Below, piece by piece: positions 28,768 to 37,504 of a DNA stretch of 64,000 nt. Source of the stretch: an uncultured Prevotella sp. Its GTDB lineage: Bacteria > Bacteroidota > Bacteroidia > Bacteroidales > Bacteroidaceae. The notes beneath the pieces were generated by a model that was not told the origin of the DNA, made no database searches, and saw only the letters and a program-made list of their open reading frames with translations. Positions within the stretch are counted from its first letter, which is position 1, and each line of letters starts with the position of its first letter. The stretch covers positions 1 to 64,000 of the forward strand of contig CAJJWN010000017.1 in assembly GCA_905196835.1 (NCBI GenBank), in the 5' to 3' direction. The position numbers and the translations under genes are program-made.

Positions 28768-29388
28768 ATGGACATAATATTAAAATATTTTCCCGACTTG
28801 ACGGAAAAGCAACGCAGCCAGTTCGCCGCATTGGACGGTTTGTACCGCGACTGGAACAGCAAAATCAATGTAATATCGAGGAAGGACATCGACTCGCTTT
28901 ACGAGCACCACGTGCTCCATTCGCTCGCAATAGCAAAGGCAATAAGGTTCAGGCCGGGTACGAAAGTGCTCGACCTTGGCACCGGCGGGGGCTTCCCCGG
29001 TATACCGCTTGCCATCATGTTTCCCGAAAGCAGCTTCAAACTGATTGACGGTACGGGCAAGAAAATACTCGTGGTAAAGGAAGTTGCAAAAGCCATCGGC
29101 CTTGAAAACTGCGACGCCGAGCAAATAAGGGGTGAGAACGAGACGGGCAAATACGACTTCGTAGTAAGCCGCGCGGTCATGCCCCTGCCCAACCTTGCAA
29201 GGCTTATAAAGAAAAACATCGGCAAGCAACAGCACAACTCGCTGCCCAACGGCCTGCTTTGCCTGAAAGGAGGGAACATCAACGACGAGATAAAACCATT
29301 CAAACACATCGCCGACGTGACTGAAATCAGCAGCATGTTCGATGAAGAATGGTTTAAGCAAAAGTATCTTATTTATTTAGGGTTGTAA
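28768..29388 (+). CDS. rsmG: 16S rRNA (guanine527-N7)-methyltransferase
   Basis: A 206-residue class I methyltransferase of the GidB/RsmG family. The SAM-binding motif VLDLGTGGGFPGIPLA is near residue 70, preceded by NVISRKD and HHVLHSLAIAK, both typical. It methylates N7 of G527 in 16S rRNA. The ATG at 28768 gives the family's usual N terminus; the longer frame starts with TTG. A 145-base palindrome separates it from the next gene. Confidence 0.95.
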   Translation: MDIILKYFPDLTEKQRSQFAALDGLYRDWNSKINVISRKDIDSLYEHHVLHSLAIAKAIRFRPGTKVLDLGTGGGFPGIPLAIMFPESSFKLIDGTGKKILVVKEVAKAIGLENCDAEQIRGENETGKYDFVVSRAVMPLPNLARLIKKNIGKQQHNSLPNGLLCLKGGNINDEIKPFKHIADVTEISSMFDEEWFKQKYLIYLGL

Positions 29389-29525
29389 GGTTTTGCGGTT
29401 ATTGGATTATATGGTTATAAGGTTGTACGGCTACATCGTTACGGCAAAAAGCAACAAAACCGTAGCCCCCTATAACCCTACAACCTTATAACCACATAAC
29501 CATAAAACCGCAAAACCTTACAACC
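29381..29525. repeat. Tandem-word palindrome (GGTTATAAGG type)
   Basis: The outer arms (29381-29400 and 29506-29525) are perfectly complementary over 20 bases, and inner segments 29409-29427 and 29479-29497 pair with one or two mismatches. Both arms consist of repeated words such as GGTTATA and GGTTGTA. The left arm begins within the rsmG stop region and the right ends 25 bases before the next gene, so the structure fills the gap completely. Confidence 0.85.
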
Positions 29526-29550
29526 CAACAACCGTATAAACCCGAACAAC

Positions 29551-30213
29551 ATGCTGAATATACAAAGGTTTGTCTGCAACATGTTCCAAGAGAACTGCTA
29601 CGTAGTCAGCGACGACACGAAAGAATGTGTCATTATAGACTGTGGAGCGTTCTTTGAGGAAGAGAAAAAGGCGATAACCGACTATGTGGAAGCCAACGGA
29701 CTGGAGCCCAAACACCTGCTATGTACGCACGGACACATCGACCATAATTTCGGCGACAAGTTCGTATTCGACACATTCGGACTACGTCCGGAAGTGCACA
29801 AAGGCGACCAATCGCTCATGAACAAGCTTGGAGCACAGGTCCAAGCGTTCATCGGTGTAGATTGCGGCAACGACTTCCCAAGTGTAGGCAAGCATCTTGA
29901 TGACGGTGGAAAAGTTACTTTCGGCAACCACACCTTTATTATAATAAGCACACCGGGGCATACGCCGGGCTCTGTGTTCCTGTACTGCAAGGAGGAAGGA
30001 CTGGCCTTTTCTGGAGATACTTTGTTCCAGATGAGCATAGGACGCACCGACCTTGAGCTCGGAGATTTCGACGACATCATGCGCAGCCTGCAACAAATCG
30101 CACAAGCACTGCCACCTGAAACGGTAATACTTCCGGGCCACGGAGGACGCACAACGATGGAAGACGAACTGGCGCACAACCCATACCTCAACGCAAAGGG
30201 AGGCTGGCAATGA
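29551..30213 (+). CDS. MBL-fold metallo-hydrolase (glyoxalase II-like)
   Basis: A 220-residue metallo-beta-lactamase-fold protein. The metal-binding motif is THGHIDH (H60, H62, D64, H65), followed by STPGHTPGS (third-position histidine), FSGDTLF (bridging aspartate) and LPGHGGRTT. Proteins of this size are often hydroxyacylglutathione-hydrolase-like, but Bacteroidales lack glutathione in most cases, so the substrate is open. Its stop overlaps the ruvC start (ATGA), suggesting coupled expression. Confidence 0.85.
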   Translation: MLNIQRFVCNMFQENCYVVSDDTKECVIIDCGAFFEEEKKAITDYVEANGLEPKHLLCTHGHIDHNFGDKFVFDTFGLRPEVHKGDQSLMNKLGAQVQAFIGVDCGNDFPSVGKHLDDGGKVTFGNHTFIIISTPGHTPGSVFLYCKEEGLAFSGDTLFQMSIGRTDLELGDFDDIMRSLQQIAQALPPETVILPGHGGRTTMEDELAHNPYLNAKGGWQ

Positions 30214-30776
30214 CCGAAAAAATAATAATGGGCATCGACCCTGGTACCAATGTGATGGGCTACGGACTGCTGAAAGTGCGGGGAAACAAGGCTTCCATGA
30301 TGGCGATGGGCGTCATAGACATGCGCAAGATGCACGACCCTTACCTAAGATTAGGCCGCATATTCGAGCGCGTAACCAGCCTTATAGAGGAGTTTCTGCC
30401 AGACGAAATGGCGATAGAAGCACCCTTCTTCGGCAAGAACATACAGTCTATGCTCAAGCTCGGACGCGCCCAAGGCGTAGCCATCGCCGCGGCAATACAC
30501 CACGATGTGCCCATACACGAATACGCGCCGATGAAAATCAAGCTGGCAATCACCGGCCAGGGACTCGCCTCGAAAGAGCAAGTGGCAGGCATGTTACAAC
30601 GCCTGCTCAACATAAAAGACGAGGACATCAACCCGTTTATGGACGCAACCGACGCCCTGGCCGCGGCATATTGCCACTTCATGCAGGCCGGAACGCCCGT
30701 CACGGACAAGAAATATGGCAGCTGGAAAGACTTTGCCAATAGGAATAAAGACAGGATTAAATGCAACGGATTATAA
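30210..30776 (+). CDS. ruvC: Crossover junction endodeoxyribonuclease
   Basis: A 188-residue Holliday-junction resolvase with an RNase H-like fold. The four catalytic acids are visible: D10 in GIDPGT, E70 in AIEAPFF, and D145 and D148 in [12 protein letters not shown]. It cuts four-way junctions with RuvAB, neither of which is in the window. It overlaps the gene before it by 4 bases and the gene after it by 16, so the three probably form one transcript. Confidence 0.96.
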   Translation: MTEKIIMGIDPGTNVMGYGLLKVRGNKASMMAMGVIDMRKMHDPYLRLGRIFERVTSLIEEFLPDEMAIEAPFFGKNIQSMLKLGRAQGVAIAAAIHHDVPIHEYAPMKIKLAITGQGLASKEQVAGMLQRLLNIKDEDINPFMDATDALAAAYCHFMQAGTPVTDKKYGSWKDFANRNKDRIKCNGL

Positions 30777-32242
30777 AGATTACGAACGGCATAACACGTA
30801 TGCCGGAATGGAGAATGGCCGCACCTGTCAACTTCGAGCTGTGCGACGGCGAGCATATAGCCGTCGTTGGGCCGAACGGCAGCGGCAAGACAATGTTCAT
30901 AGACATCGTCACTGGGCGTCACCCCATAATCGGAGACGGCATAGAATACGACTTCTCACCAAGCCTGAAGCCTCTTGTTTCAGACAATATAAAGTATATC
31001 GCATTCAAAGATTCTTACGGAACGCACGACGGAACGTATTATTTGCAGCAAAGATGGAACCAGCACGACATCAGCGATGACACCCCTACCGCCGGTGAAC
31101 TGCTTGAAGAGGCGTTTTTGTCGACGGGCAATGACACTTCGGAACGCAGGACTTTGCAAAACCATCTTTACTCGTTGTTCCACATCGGGCACGTGCTCGA
31201 CAAATATATCATCACGCTTTCAAGCGGCGAACTGCGCAAATACCAACTGGTCAAGGCGCTGTTCGCAGCCCCACGGGTGCTGATTATGGACAATCCGTTC
31301 ATAGGTCTTGACGCTGAAACGCGCGACCAACTACGCGATTTGCTCACAACCGTAGCCAAGGAAAGGGCTTTACAAATAATTCTCGTGCTGTCAAAAGCCG
31401 ACGACATACCTCCTTTCATCACTCACATAGTAGAAGTCAAAGACATGAAAGTAGACCATAAGCAGACCGTAGGCGATTATCTTACCCGCAACAAAGATGC
31501 TTGCAACACGGCATTCGGCAACAAAAAGCGAGCCATGCTGGCAACCATGCCATGCCACAAAACTACCGACTGGCACGGCGAAGTGGTAGCGATGGACGGC
31601 ATCACGATACGTTACGGCGCGCGGACAATACTCGACCGCTTCAACTGGAAAGTCAGCCAGGGCGAGCATTGGGCGGTTTCTGGTCCTAACGGAGCGGGCA
31701 AATCCACGCTGCTAAGCCTCGTATGCGCCGACAATCCGCAAGCATACGCCTGCGACATTACGCTATTCGGACGGAAGCGCGGCACAGGTGAAAGCATTTG
31801 GGACATCAAGCGACGCATCGGCTACGTGTCGCCCGAGATGCACCGCGCCTACAACAGAGACATTGCATCAGTAAAAGTGGTGGCAAGCGGACTGAAAGAC
31901 ACCGTGGGACTGTACGCCCAACCAAACGAAGAAGAGAACGAGACGTGCCGCGCATGGATGGACATATTCGGAATAAAAGAGCTTGCCGACAGGACTTTTC
32001 TCAAGCTGTCAAGCGGCGAGCAACGGCTTGTATTGCTGGCACGTGCATTCGTAAAAGACCCCGAACTGCTTATCCTCGACGAGCCGTTCCACGGCCTTGA
32101 CAACGCCAACCGCCAGATGGTGACAGACATAATAGAAGCTTTTTGCCAACGGCCGGGCAAAACCCTCATCATGGTAAGCCACTACAAAGACGAGCTGCCG
32201 CCCTGCATAGACCACACGCTGACGCTTAAACGCACCGTGTAA
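30761..32242 (+). CDS. Tandem-ATPase ABC protein (ModF/PhrA-like)
   Basis: A 493-residue soluble protein with two ABC ATPase domains and no membrane segments. Domain 1 has Walker [10 protein letters not shown] and signature LSSGELRK; domain 2 has Walker [10 protein letters not shown], signature LSSGEQRL and Walker [13 protein letters not shown]. The arrangement is that of E. coli ModF-like proteins. A role in molybdate transport or repair has been suggested for relatives, but the real function is unknown. The first domain's Walker B ([12 protein letters not shown]) has N in place of the usual catalytic glutamate, so it may hydrolyse poorly. It overlaps ruvC by 16 bases. Confidence 0.82.
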   Translation: MQRIIKITNGITRMPEWRMAAPVNFELCDGEHIAVVGPNGSGKTMFIDIVTGRHPIIGDGIEYDFSPSLKPLVSDNIKYIAFKDSYGTHDGTYYLQQRWNQHDISDDTPTAGELLEEAFLSTGNDTSERRTLQNHLYSLFHIGHVLDKYIITLSSGELRKYQLVKALFAAPRVLIMDNPFIGLDAETRDQLRDLLTTVAKERALQIILVLSKADDIPPFITHIVEVKDMKVDHKQTVGDYLTRNKDACNTAFGNKKRAMLATMPCHKTTDWHGEVVAMDGITIRYGARTILDRFNWKVSQGEHWAVSGPNGAGKSTLLSLVCADNPQAYACDITLFGRKRGTGESIWDIKRRIGYVSPEMHRAYNRDIASVKVVASGLKDTVGLYAQPNEEENETCRAWMDIFGIKELADRTFLKLSSGEQRLVLLARAFVKDPELLILDEPFHGLDNANRQMVTDIIEAFCQRPGKTLIMVSHYKDELPPCIDHTLTLKRTV

Positions 32243-32266
32243 AGTTTACCTTCAAACATACAAAGC

Positions 32267-32431
32267 ATGTCAGAAACAGCGCAGACAATCATCGTATTGA
32301 CCGTAACCGTATGCGCCATAGCCTACGCCTCATGGCGCACGTACAAGGCGATGACGGCTAAAGGCGATGCGTGCAGCGGCTGCCCGCTCAAAGACACATG
32401 CCAAAAAGACAAGCGGAAACGCAACAGGTAA
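32267..32431 (+). CDS. FeoB-associated cysteine-rich membrane protein
   Basis: A 54-residue protein found by reading this gap. It has one N-terminal transmembrane helix (about residues 7-22), a short linker with arginine and lysine, and the cysteine cluster CSGCPLKDTC near the C terminus, followed by a basic tail. This matches the small proteins usually encoded beside feoB and thought to help iron(II) uptake. No feoA or feoB lies in the window, so here it is detached from its usual partner. It starts 24 bases after the ABC gene and is probably in the same transcript. Confidence 0.75.
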   Translation: MSETAQTIIVLTVTVCAIAYASWRTYKAMTAKGDACSGCPLKDTCQKDKRKRNR

Positions 32432-32454
32432 ACATTGGAAACAAACCTACGCCT

Positions 32455-32541
32455 CTGCAATATGCGGCCTTTTGCACGGTAAAAGGCCGTCTTTCATACG
32501 CCAAAAGGCCATGTTTTAGATTGTAAAACATAGCCTTTTGT
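32455..32541. repeat. AAAGGCCGTCTTT-type intergenic module, copy E
   Basis: GCAATATGCGGCCTTTTGC, AAAAGGCCGTCTTT and a third hairpin (AAAAGGCCATGTTTTA with TAAAACATAGCCTTTT) follow one another. It lies between convergent genes, where it could terminate both. Confidence 0.82.
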
Positions 32542-32613
32542 ATTGCTTGATATAACTATTTGATTATCAATAAAATACAAACAAGGGAATTAGCAGCCTC
32601 ACATAAAGCACCG

Positions 32614-34974
32614 TCAGCCTACGACCTTAAACCTGGCAAACTTCACAAGTAGCTGCTTCGTGCCGGCATTCTCAAACTGCACCGTGGCCTTCATGTTCTC
32701 GCCGGAGCCTTCAAGCCTCGTCACCTTGCCCATGCCAAAACGCTCATGCTCGATAACGCAGCCTTCCGTCAAACCGCCGACATCTGCCGACTGGCTTCCA
32801 GCCGCAGGCTGCACACGCCTGCCTTTAACCGACGCTACGGCGCGCAGACGCTGAAAACCCGGCAAGAACGTGTCGGCTACGGGCGGCTCATCACGGTGAG
32901 AAGCCTCGCGAGGCTTCGGGTCAGCCCTGAACTGCGATGCCACCGGGCGGCTGTTCTGCCACCTATTAACCGTATGGAATGAGGGTAAATAATTCTTTCT
33001 TACAGATAAAATCATCTCAACATTTTCATCCATACTTAACAGTTCAGGTTTTATATCACGCAAAAATCGACTTGGTGTTTCCATATTTGTATCTCCATAA
33101 AGGGTACGGATTTTTGCAAATGTCAAGAAACACAGACGTTCCGCACGCGTTATTGCAACATAAAACAAACGCCGCTCCTCCTCTATTTCAACAGAATTTC
33201 CGATTGCTCTTTTAACTGGAAATACATTTTCTTCAAGCCCGACAACAAATACAACGGGAAATTCAAGCCCTTTGGCATTGTGTACGGTCATTAAAGACAC
33301 ACAATTATCATCTATCTCATCTTTGTCAATAGCAGATAAAAGGGATTTTTCACGCAAAAAAGTTTCTAAGCTTTTATTTTCAACATTTTCATCTTTTACA
33401 AAGCCTTCAATTTCTGCAAAAAAATCATCCATGTGTTGCTTCCTTAATCGCCCCTCTGGAGTATCATCGGAAGAAATCTCATTTTCCAATCCACTCTGTA
33501 CATATATTTCACGGCCTAACGTATCAACATCTTCTAAGTCTTTCTTTTGTATAAAGGTGTTTATAAGCTGTTTAAAAGCCTTTATCTTTTCACATGTTGC
33601 CTTGGCTATAGACAATCCAAACTTCTCAGGTTCATTAATTATAGCCCAAGGACTAACATTGAATACAGATGCAAGCCCAACAACTTTTGAAATCGTAACA
33701 TCTCCTATTCCTCTTTTAGGACAATTGATTATTCTTTTAAACGCTTCCTCATCATCAGGATTTACGACCAATCGAAAATACGATATAATATCTTTTATTT
33801 CTTTACGCTGATAAAAGCCCAATCCACCATAAACCATATATGGAATACCCCATTTTGTCATCGCCTGTTCAAAGTTCGTACTTAATGAAGAAACACGATA
33901 AAAGACAGCAATATCACTATAATTATATTTTTCTTTTCGTATCAAACGCATTATCTCACGACAAACCAACTCCGCTTCATGCCGCCCGTCGTCTGCACAT
34001 TTCAATAAAAGCTTTTTCCCCTCATCCCGCAAACTATATAATTCTTTTTCTATCTGATTTTCATTTTTACTTATCAAACTATTTGAAGCTTTTACTATAC
34101 GCTGTGTACTACGATAATTCCGTTCGAGTTTAAATAAGCGCGTCCCTGCAAAAATCTTATCAAAGTTAAGTATATTTTCAATATTTGCTCCACGAAAAGA
34201 ATATATACTCTGTGCATCATCTCCCACGGCACAAACTCGCAAATGCTCTTTTGACAGTTGTAATATGATTTCCTGCTGCACAGTATTTGTGTCTTGATAC
34301 TCGTCTACAAGAATATATTTGTATTTATTAGAGTAAAATTGACGAATATCATCATGCTCTTTAAACAGCGTAAAGGTATTAACAAGGAGGTCGTCAAAGT
34401 CCATTACATTTGCTTTTTTACATCTCTCGCAATAAGCAAAATATATAATACCTATATTTGAAGTATCCTTAACGCCATTATCTTCAAGTAATTTTTCAAG
34501 CGCTTCAGTATCATTGGGAAATACAAGATTATTCTTTGCAAGGCTAATAAGAGATTGTAAAAATTCAGGTTTGTTAGCTTTGATATCAAGCCCCTTTTCT
34601 TTCAATACAGCCTTTAATAAACTTTGCGAGTCTTTTTCATCATAAATCGTATAATTGGGAGCATACCCAAGGTGGTGCGCTTCGACGCGCAATATGCGTG
34701 AAAATATGCTGTGGAACGTGCCCATGTTGAGCTTCCGAGCCATATCGTCGCCCACCAACGTGCCGATGCGCTGCTTCATTTCGTTGGCTGCCTTGTTGGT
34801 GAACGTAAGGGCAAGGATGTTCCACGGCTTCATGCCTTGGCTCAACAGGTAAGCGATTTTGTATGTAAGCACGCGCGTTTTGCCCGACCCTGCCCCGGCG
34901 ATTACCAGCGACGGACCGTCGCAATATTCGACAGCCTTGCGCTGGCTCTCGTTCAATTCATTAAGAAAATCCAC
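32614..34974 (-). CDS. UvrD/PcrA-family ATP-dependent DNA helicase (mosaic gene)
   Basis: A 786-residue superfamily 1A helicase. Q motif and Walker A (AGAGSGKT, residues 26-33), motif II VDEYQDTN, motif III GDDAQSIYSFRGA, motif IV NYRSTQRI, motif V VMTVHNAKGLEFPVVF-like segment and motif VI FYVAITRAERL are all present; a Tudor-like C-terminal region with VIEHERFGMGKV closes it. It unwinds DNA in repair and replication restart. Start is GTG. Odd feature: codons of residues about 1-100 and 667-786 have the G+C of the neighbours (50 and 58% in two 60-base samples) while the middle 1.7 kb is far richer in A+T (28, 30 and 37% in three samples). The frame and all motifs are intact. Confidence 0.93.
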   Translation of the reverse strand: MDFLNELNESQRKAVEYCDGPSLVIAGAGSGKTRVLTYKIAYLLSQGMKPWNILALTFTNKAANEMKQRIGTLVGDDMARKLNMGTFHSIFSRILRVEAHHLGYAPNYTIYDEKDSQSLLKAVLKEKGLDIKANKPEFLQSLISLAKNNLVFPNDTEALEKLLEDNGVKDTSNIGIIYFAYCERCKKANVMDFDDLLVNTFTLFKEHDDIRQFYSNKYKYILVDEYQDTNTVQQEIILQLSKEHLRVCAVGDDAQSIYSFRGANIENILNFDKIFAGTRLFKLERNYRSTQRIVKASNSLISKNENQIEKELYSLRDEGKKLLLKCADDGRHEAELVCREIMRLIRKEKYNYSDIAVFYRVSSLSTNFEQAMTKWGIPYMVYGGLGFYQRKEIKDIISYFRLVVNPDDEEAFKRIINCPKRGIGDVTISKVVGLASVFNVSPWAIINEPEKFGLSIAKATCEKIKAFKQLINTFIQKKDLEDVDTLGREIYVQSGLENEISSDDTPEGRLRKQHMDDFFAEIEGFVKDENVENKSLETFLREKSLLSAIDKDEIDDNCVSLMTVHNAKGLEFPVVFVVGLEENVFPVKRAIGNSVEIEEERRLFYVAITRAERLCFLTFAKIRTLYGDTNMETPSRFLRDIKPELLSMDENVEMILSVRKNYLPSFHTVNRWQNSRPVASQFRADPKPREASHRDEPPVADTFLPGFQRLRAVASVKGRRVQPAAGSQSADVGGLTEGCVIEHERFGMGKVTRLEGSGENMKATVQFENAGTKQLLVKFARFKVVG

Positions 34975-34984
34975 TTTGCGAATT

Positions 34985-35113
34985 AAGAATTAAGAGTTAA
35001 GAGTTAAGAAAACTTGACTTTCGAGTTAAGAATTAAGAGTTAGAATTAAGAAAAACCAACTTGCATGATACTCTGCAACAGCATGTTTTCTTAATTCTTA
35101 ACTCTTAATTCTT
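34985..35113. repeat. Tandem-word palindrome (TTAAGAATTAAGAG type)
   Basis: Arms 34985-35013 and 35085-35113 pair over 29 bases with one mismatch; each is made of TTAAGA(A/G)-words. Two further word arrays lie between the arms. It fills the space between mtgA and the helicase gene and reaches the mtgA stop. Confidence 0.85.
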
Positions 35114-35850
35114 CACTTCCTATACACTCCGCCGGAGGATGTCTTGGGGTCGTAGTCCTCACCCTCGGCGGGGAATGACGGTATGAACTTCATCTGCCGC
35201 TCTATCTGCCGCTTGCGTTTCAGAATGTACGCGCTCGGACTTTTCGAGCTGAACTTCAACGGATTGGGCAGCGTGGCGGCAATTAACGCACACTCGCCAC
35301 GGAACAAGTCGGCGGCGTCTTTGCCGAAGTTGTCGTGCGCTACGGCCTGAACTCCGTATATGCCGGGACCCATCTCTATGGAGTTAAGGTACACTTCCAT
35401 GATGCGCTGCTTGCTCCACATGAACTCTATGAGCACGGTGAAATAAGCCTCAAGCCCCTTGCGCACCCACGAACGGCCGGGCCATAGAAACACGTTCTTG
35501 GCCGTTTGCTGCGAAATGGTGCTGCCGCCGCGTATCTTGCCGCCTTTAAGGTTGCTCATTGCGGCCTTCTCTATGGCGTCATAGTCAAACCCATGATGCA
35601 GCAGAAAGCGCTGGTCTTCACTGGCCATCACGGCCACCGGCATGTGGCGCGACATCTCTTCCAGCGGCACCCACTTGTGGTGCAGCTTCACGCTCTCGCC
35701 GTCCTTCAGCTGCTCGGCGCAACGGATGAACATCAGCGGAGTGAAATATACAGGTATGAAACGCAAAGCCACAACGGCAAGGATGGTAGAGCCGAAAAAG
35801 GCAACAAGCACCCAACGCAATATGCGGCTGAATATTTTAAGTCGTAACAT
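35113..35850 (-). CDS. mtgA: Monofunctional peptidoglycan transglycosylase
   Basis: A 245-residue GT51 enzyme with one N-terminal transmembrane helix (about residues 13-31). Catalytic E78 lies in [14 protein letters not shown], and the other signature segments are [13 protein letters not shown] and [21 protein letters not shown]. It polymerises lipid II into glycan strands in the periplasm and lacks a transpeptidase domain, as expected of MtgA. It is enclosed between two large palindromes. Confidence 0.95.
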   Translation of the reverse strand: MLRLKIFSRILRWVLVAFFGSTILAVVALRFIPVYFTPLMFIRCAEQLKDGESVKLHHKWVPLEEMSRHMPVAVMASEDQRFLLHHGFDYDAIEKAAMSNLKGGKIRGGSTISQQTAKNVFLWPGRSWVRKGLEAYFTVLIEFMWSKQRIMEVYLNSIEMGPGIYGVQAVAHDNFGKDAADLFRGECALIAATLPNPLKFSSKSPSAYILKRKRQIERQMKFIPSFPAEGEDYDPKTSSGGVYRK

Positions 35851-35863
35851 GCTGTTTGGATAA

Positions 35864-36000
35864 TTAAGAGTTAAGGAAAGTACGGTTTTAAGGTCATAAG
35901 GTTATAGGGTTATACGGTTGAAGGGTATGCAGGAGTATTACCAACACCGTAAAACCTCATAACCTTATGACCTTAAAACCGTACTTTCCTTAACTCTTAA
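35864..36000. repeat. Tandem-word palindrome with perfect 42-base arms
   Basis: 35864-35905 and 35959-36000 are exact reverse complements over 42 bases, separated by 53 bases. Each arm combines two word types seen separately elsewhere: TTAAGAGTTAAGG at the outside and AAGGTCATAAGGTTAT at the inside. It fills the space between mtgA and the ompA-type gene. Confidence 0.92.
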
Positions 36001-36016
36001 CTCTTAATTTATTACG

Positions 36017-36724
36017 TTATTGCAGGGTTCCGTTATTGGCGGCGTCAATCATTTCCTGGCTGGCGTAGAGGTACACCTCAACGCGGCGGTTCTGCTCGCG
36101 GCCGGCCGCAGTGCTGTTGTCAGCCACGGGGTTCTGCTCTCCAAGACCTTCAACAGCTGCTATCTGGTCGGCAGCCGCGCCACATGCCATAAGGTATGAA
36201 GCTACGCTCTGCGCACGTGCCTGTGACAGGTCGAGGTTTTTCTGAACGCTTTGCTCTGCCGTAGAGTTCTTCCATCCCTGGTTGTCGGTATATCCGTACA
36301 CATTGACGTCGAGCGTGGCGTTCTTCTTCAACACGTTATTTGCGAACTTGCTCAACGACGACTTGGCCGACGCGTTCAGCGTAGAGCTGCTTGTGGCGAA
36401 GAGCAGGCCCGAGTCAAACGTCACCTTAACGGCCTTCAGTCCGTTGTTATCCGTAACTTCCTCAACCGTAGCCGTCTCTGCAAGCTGCGCCTCGGTCTCG
36501 GCCTTGACCTTGTCCATGTGGCGGCCAATGAGTGCGCCCGTGCCCGCGCCTACAGCTGCTCCAACAGCCGCTCCAACCGCAGTGTTGCCCGCTATCTTGC
36601 CGATGATTCCACCTACAAATGTACCTGCGCCTGCGCCTATCAGCGAGCCCGTGCCCGCTTTCGTGCTGCAGCTCAACACGAGAGCCGCACACAATCCAAG
36701 TGTTATAACCTTTAACTTCTTCAT
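36017..36724 (-). CDS. OmpA-family lipoprotein with glycine zipper
   Basis: A 235-residue lipoprotein: signal peptide with lipobox LVLSC (C19), then a glycine/alanine-zipper region (about residues 24-72, repeated GAAVGAAVGAG) resembling YMGG/Gly-zipper proteins, and an OmpA peptidoglycan-binding domain (about 105-220) with VNVYGYTDNQG and NRRVEVYL. It probably links the outer membrane to peptidoglycan. I chose the ATG at 36724; the longer frame adds 63 residues that begin upstream of the promoter at 36757-36786. Confidence 0.88.
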   Translation of the reverse strand: MKKLKVITLGLCAALVLSCSTKAGTGSLIGAGAGTFVGGIIGKIAGNTAVGAAVGAAVGAGTGALIGRHMDKVKAETEAQLAETATVEEVTDNNGLKAVKVTFDSGLLFATSSSTLNASAKSSLSKFANNVLKKNATLDVNVYGYTDNQGWKNSTAEQSVQKNLDLSQARAQSVASYLMACGAAADQIAAVEGLGEQNPVADNSTAAGREQNRRVEVYLYASQEMIDAANNGTLQ

Positions 36725-36756
36725 AATTATATTTGGTTTAAATGGTTTGACAAGTA

Positions 36757-36786
36757 CAAAATTACAACTTTTCCAGTATTTACCAA
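36757..36786 (-). promoter_or_regulatory. Promoter for the OmpA lipoprotein gene
   Basis: On the minus strand TTGG (36783-36786) precedes TAATTTTG (36757-36764) by 18 bases. It lies 33 bases before the chosen start and supports that start. Confidence 0.55.
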
Positions 36787-36982
36787 TAGAATGCAGGATT
36801 GTTTTATCATAAAAAAACTTATAATACGGCATTACACGACTGTTTTTCCGAATTACAGAACAACGTAACGCGCCTCGCGACACCGCCTCGGCAGCAATCA
36901 GACACTTTGACACATAAACCGGAGTATGGCTGACACATTGATTTCTGTTGACGCTCCGTAGCGGCGTTATTCTGAAATAAAA

Positions 36983-37330
36983 ATCTGACGGACGAAAATA
37001 TGCCCGGGAAAAGTGTGCAAACGCAACCGCCTGACATACAAAACGTTAAGCGAAAAAGCCATGACAGTGTGCAAGGAATATGGCGTTTTAACATTTTTTA
37101 GACGGTATTTATCGGCGGTAAATACCGTATTTAGCATTGGTAAAGACCGCATCCGCCACCCGTAAAGACGGCTTTTACGGTTGCAAAAGGCGGCCTTTTG
37201 CCCTGCCGTATGCCGTGTTCAGGAGTGTAAAAGGTGACATTTTGCTGTCGAAATGGCAATAAACGTCTACCCTGCTGACCTATTTCGACCGGGAATCCGG
37301 ACATTTTCAAAATGACACATTGCTATGTTT
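36983..37330. repeat. Long dispersed intergenic repeat, copy F (contains AAAGGCCGTC units)
   Basis: About 350 bases similar, largely without gaps, to 57299-57640 in the same orientation. Conserved landmarks are CGAAAATAT, AGTGTGCAAACG, GGCGTTTTAACAT, AAAGACCGCATCC, GGTTGCAAAAGGCGGC and CTATTTCGAC. It lies between the divergent ompA-type and clpC genes. A 61-codon frame crosses it on the minus strand in both copies, but substitutions show no third-position bias. The remainder of this 780-base gap contains promoters only. Confidence 0.8.
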
Positions 37331-37455
37331 ATAGATAAAACAGCATCTTATTGAAACACGGAGCCATTGCCTGAGACGCCATGGGGACGCACGGCCGGAG
37401 GCAGACAAAAATAGTTAATTCACGCATTGGCACGGTGTTTGTATAAATAAATGTG

Positions 37456-37464
37456 TACCTTTGC
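37456..37464 (+). promoter_or_regulatory. -7 element of the clpC promoter
   Basis: TACCTTTGC, 41 bases before the clpC ATG; an AGGAG at 37494-37498 gives an unusually good ribosome-binding site. Confidence 0.65.
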
Positions 37465-37504
37465 AGGGACAAGACATTATATATTTAACAATTAGGAGCT
37501 GTAA

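Noticed and set aside
29381..29525. CRISPR-like array
   Set aside because: Repeated words are short, vary in length, have no spacers of constant size and face their own reverse complement; no cas gene is near.
32614..34974. Two separate genes or a frameshift in the helicase, suggested by the change in base composition
   Set aside because: The frame is continuous through both composition changes and helicase motifs I to VI are in order.
36725..36913. N-terminal extension of the OmpA lipoprotein by 63 residues
   Set aside because: It would remove the signal peptide from the N terminus and begins upstream of the likely promoter.
36967..37152. A 61-codon minus-strand frame (starting MRSLP) with a homologous frame at 57263-57460
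   Set aside because: The two frames are similar, but they lie inside a dispersed DNA repeat and the differences fall on all three codon positions, including many non-conservative changes. I treat both as non-coding.
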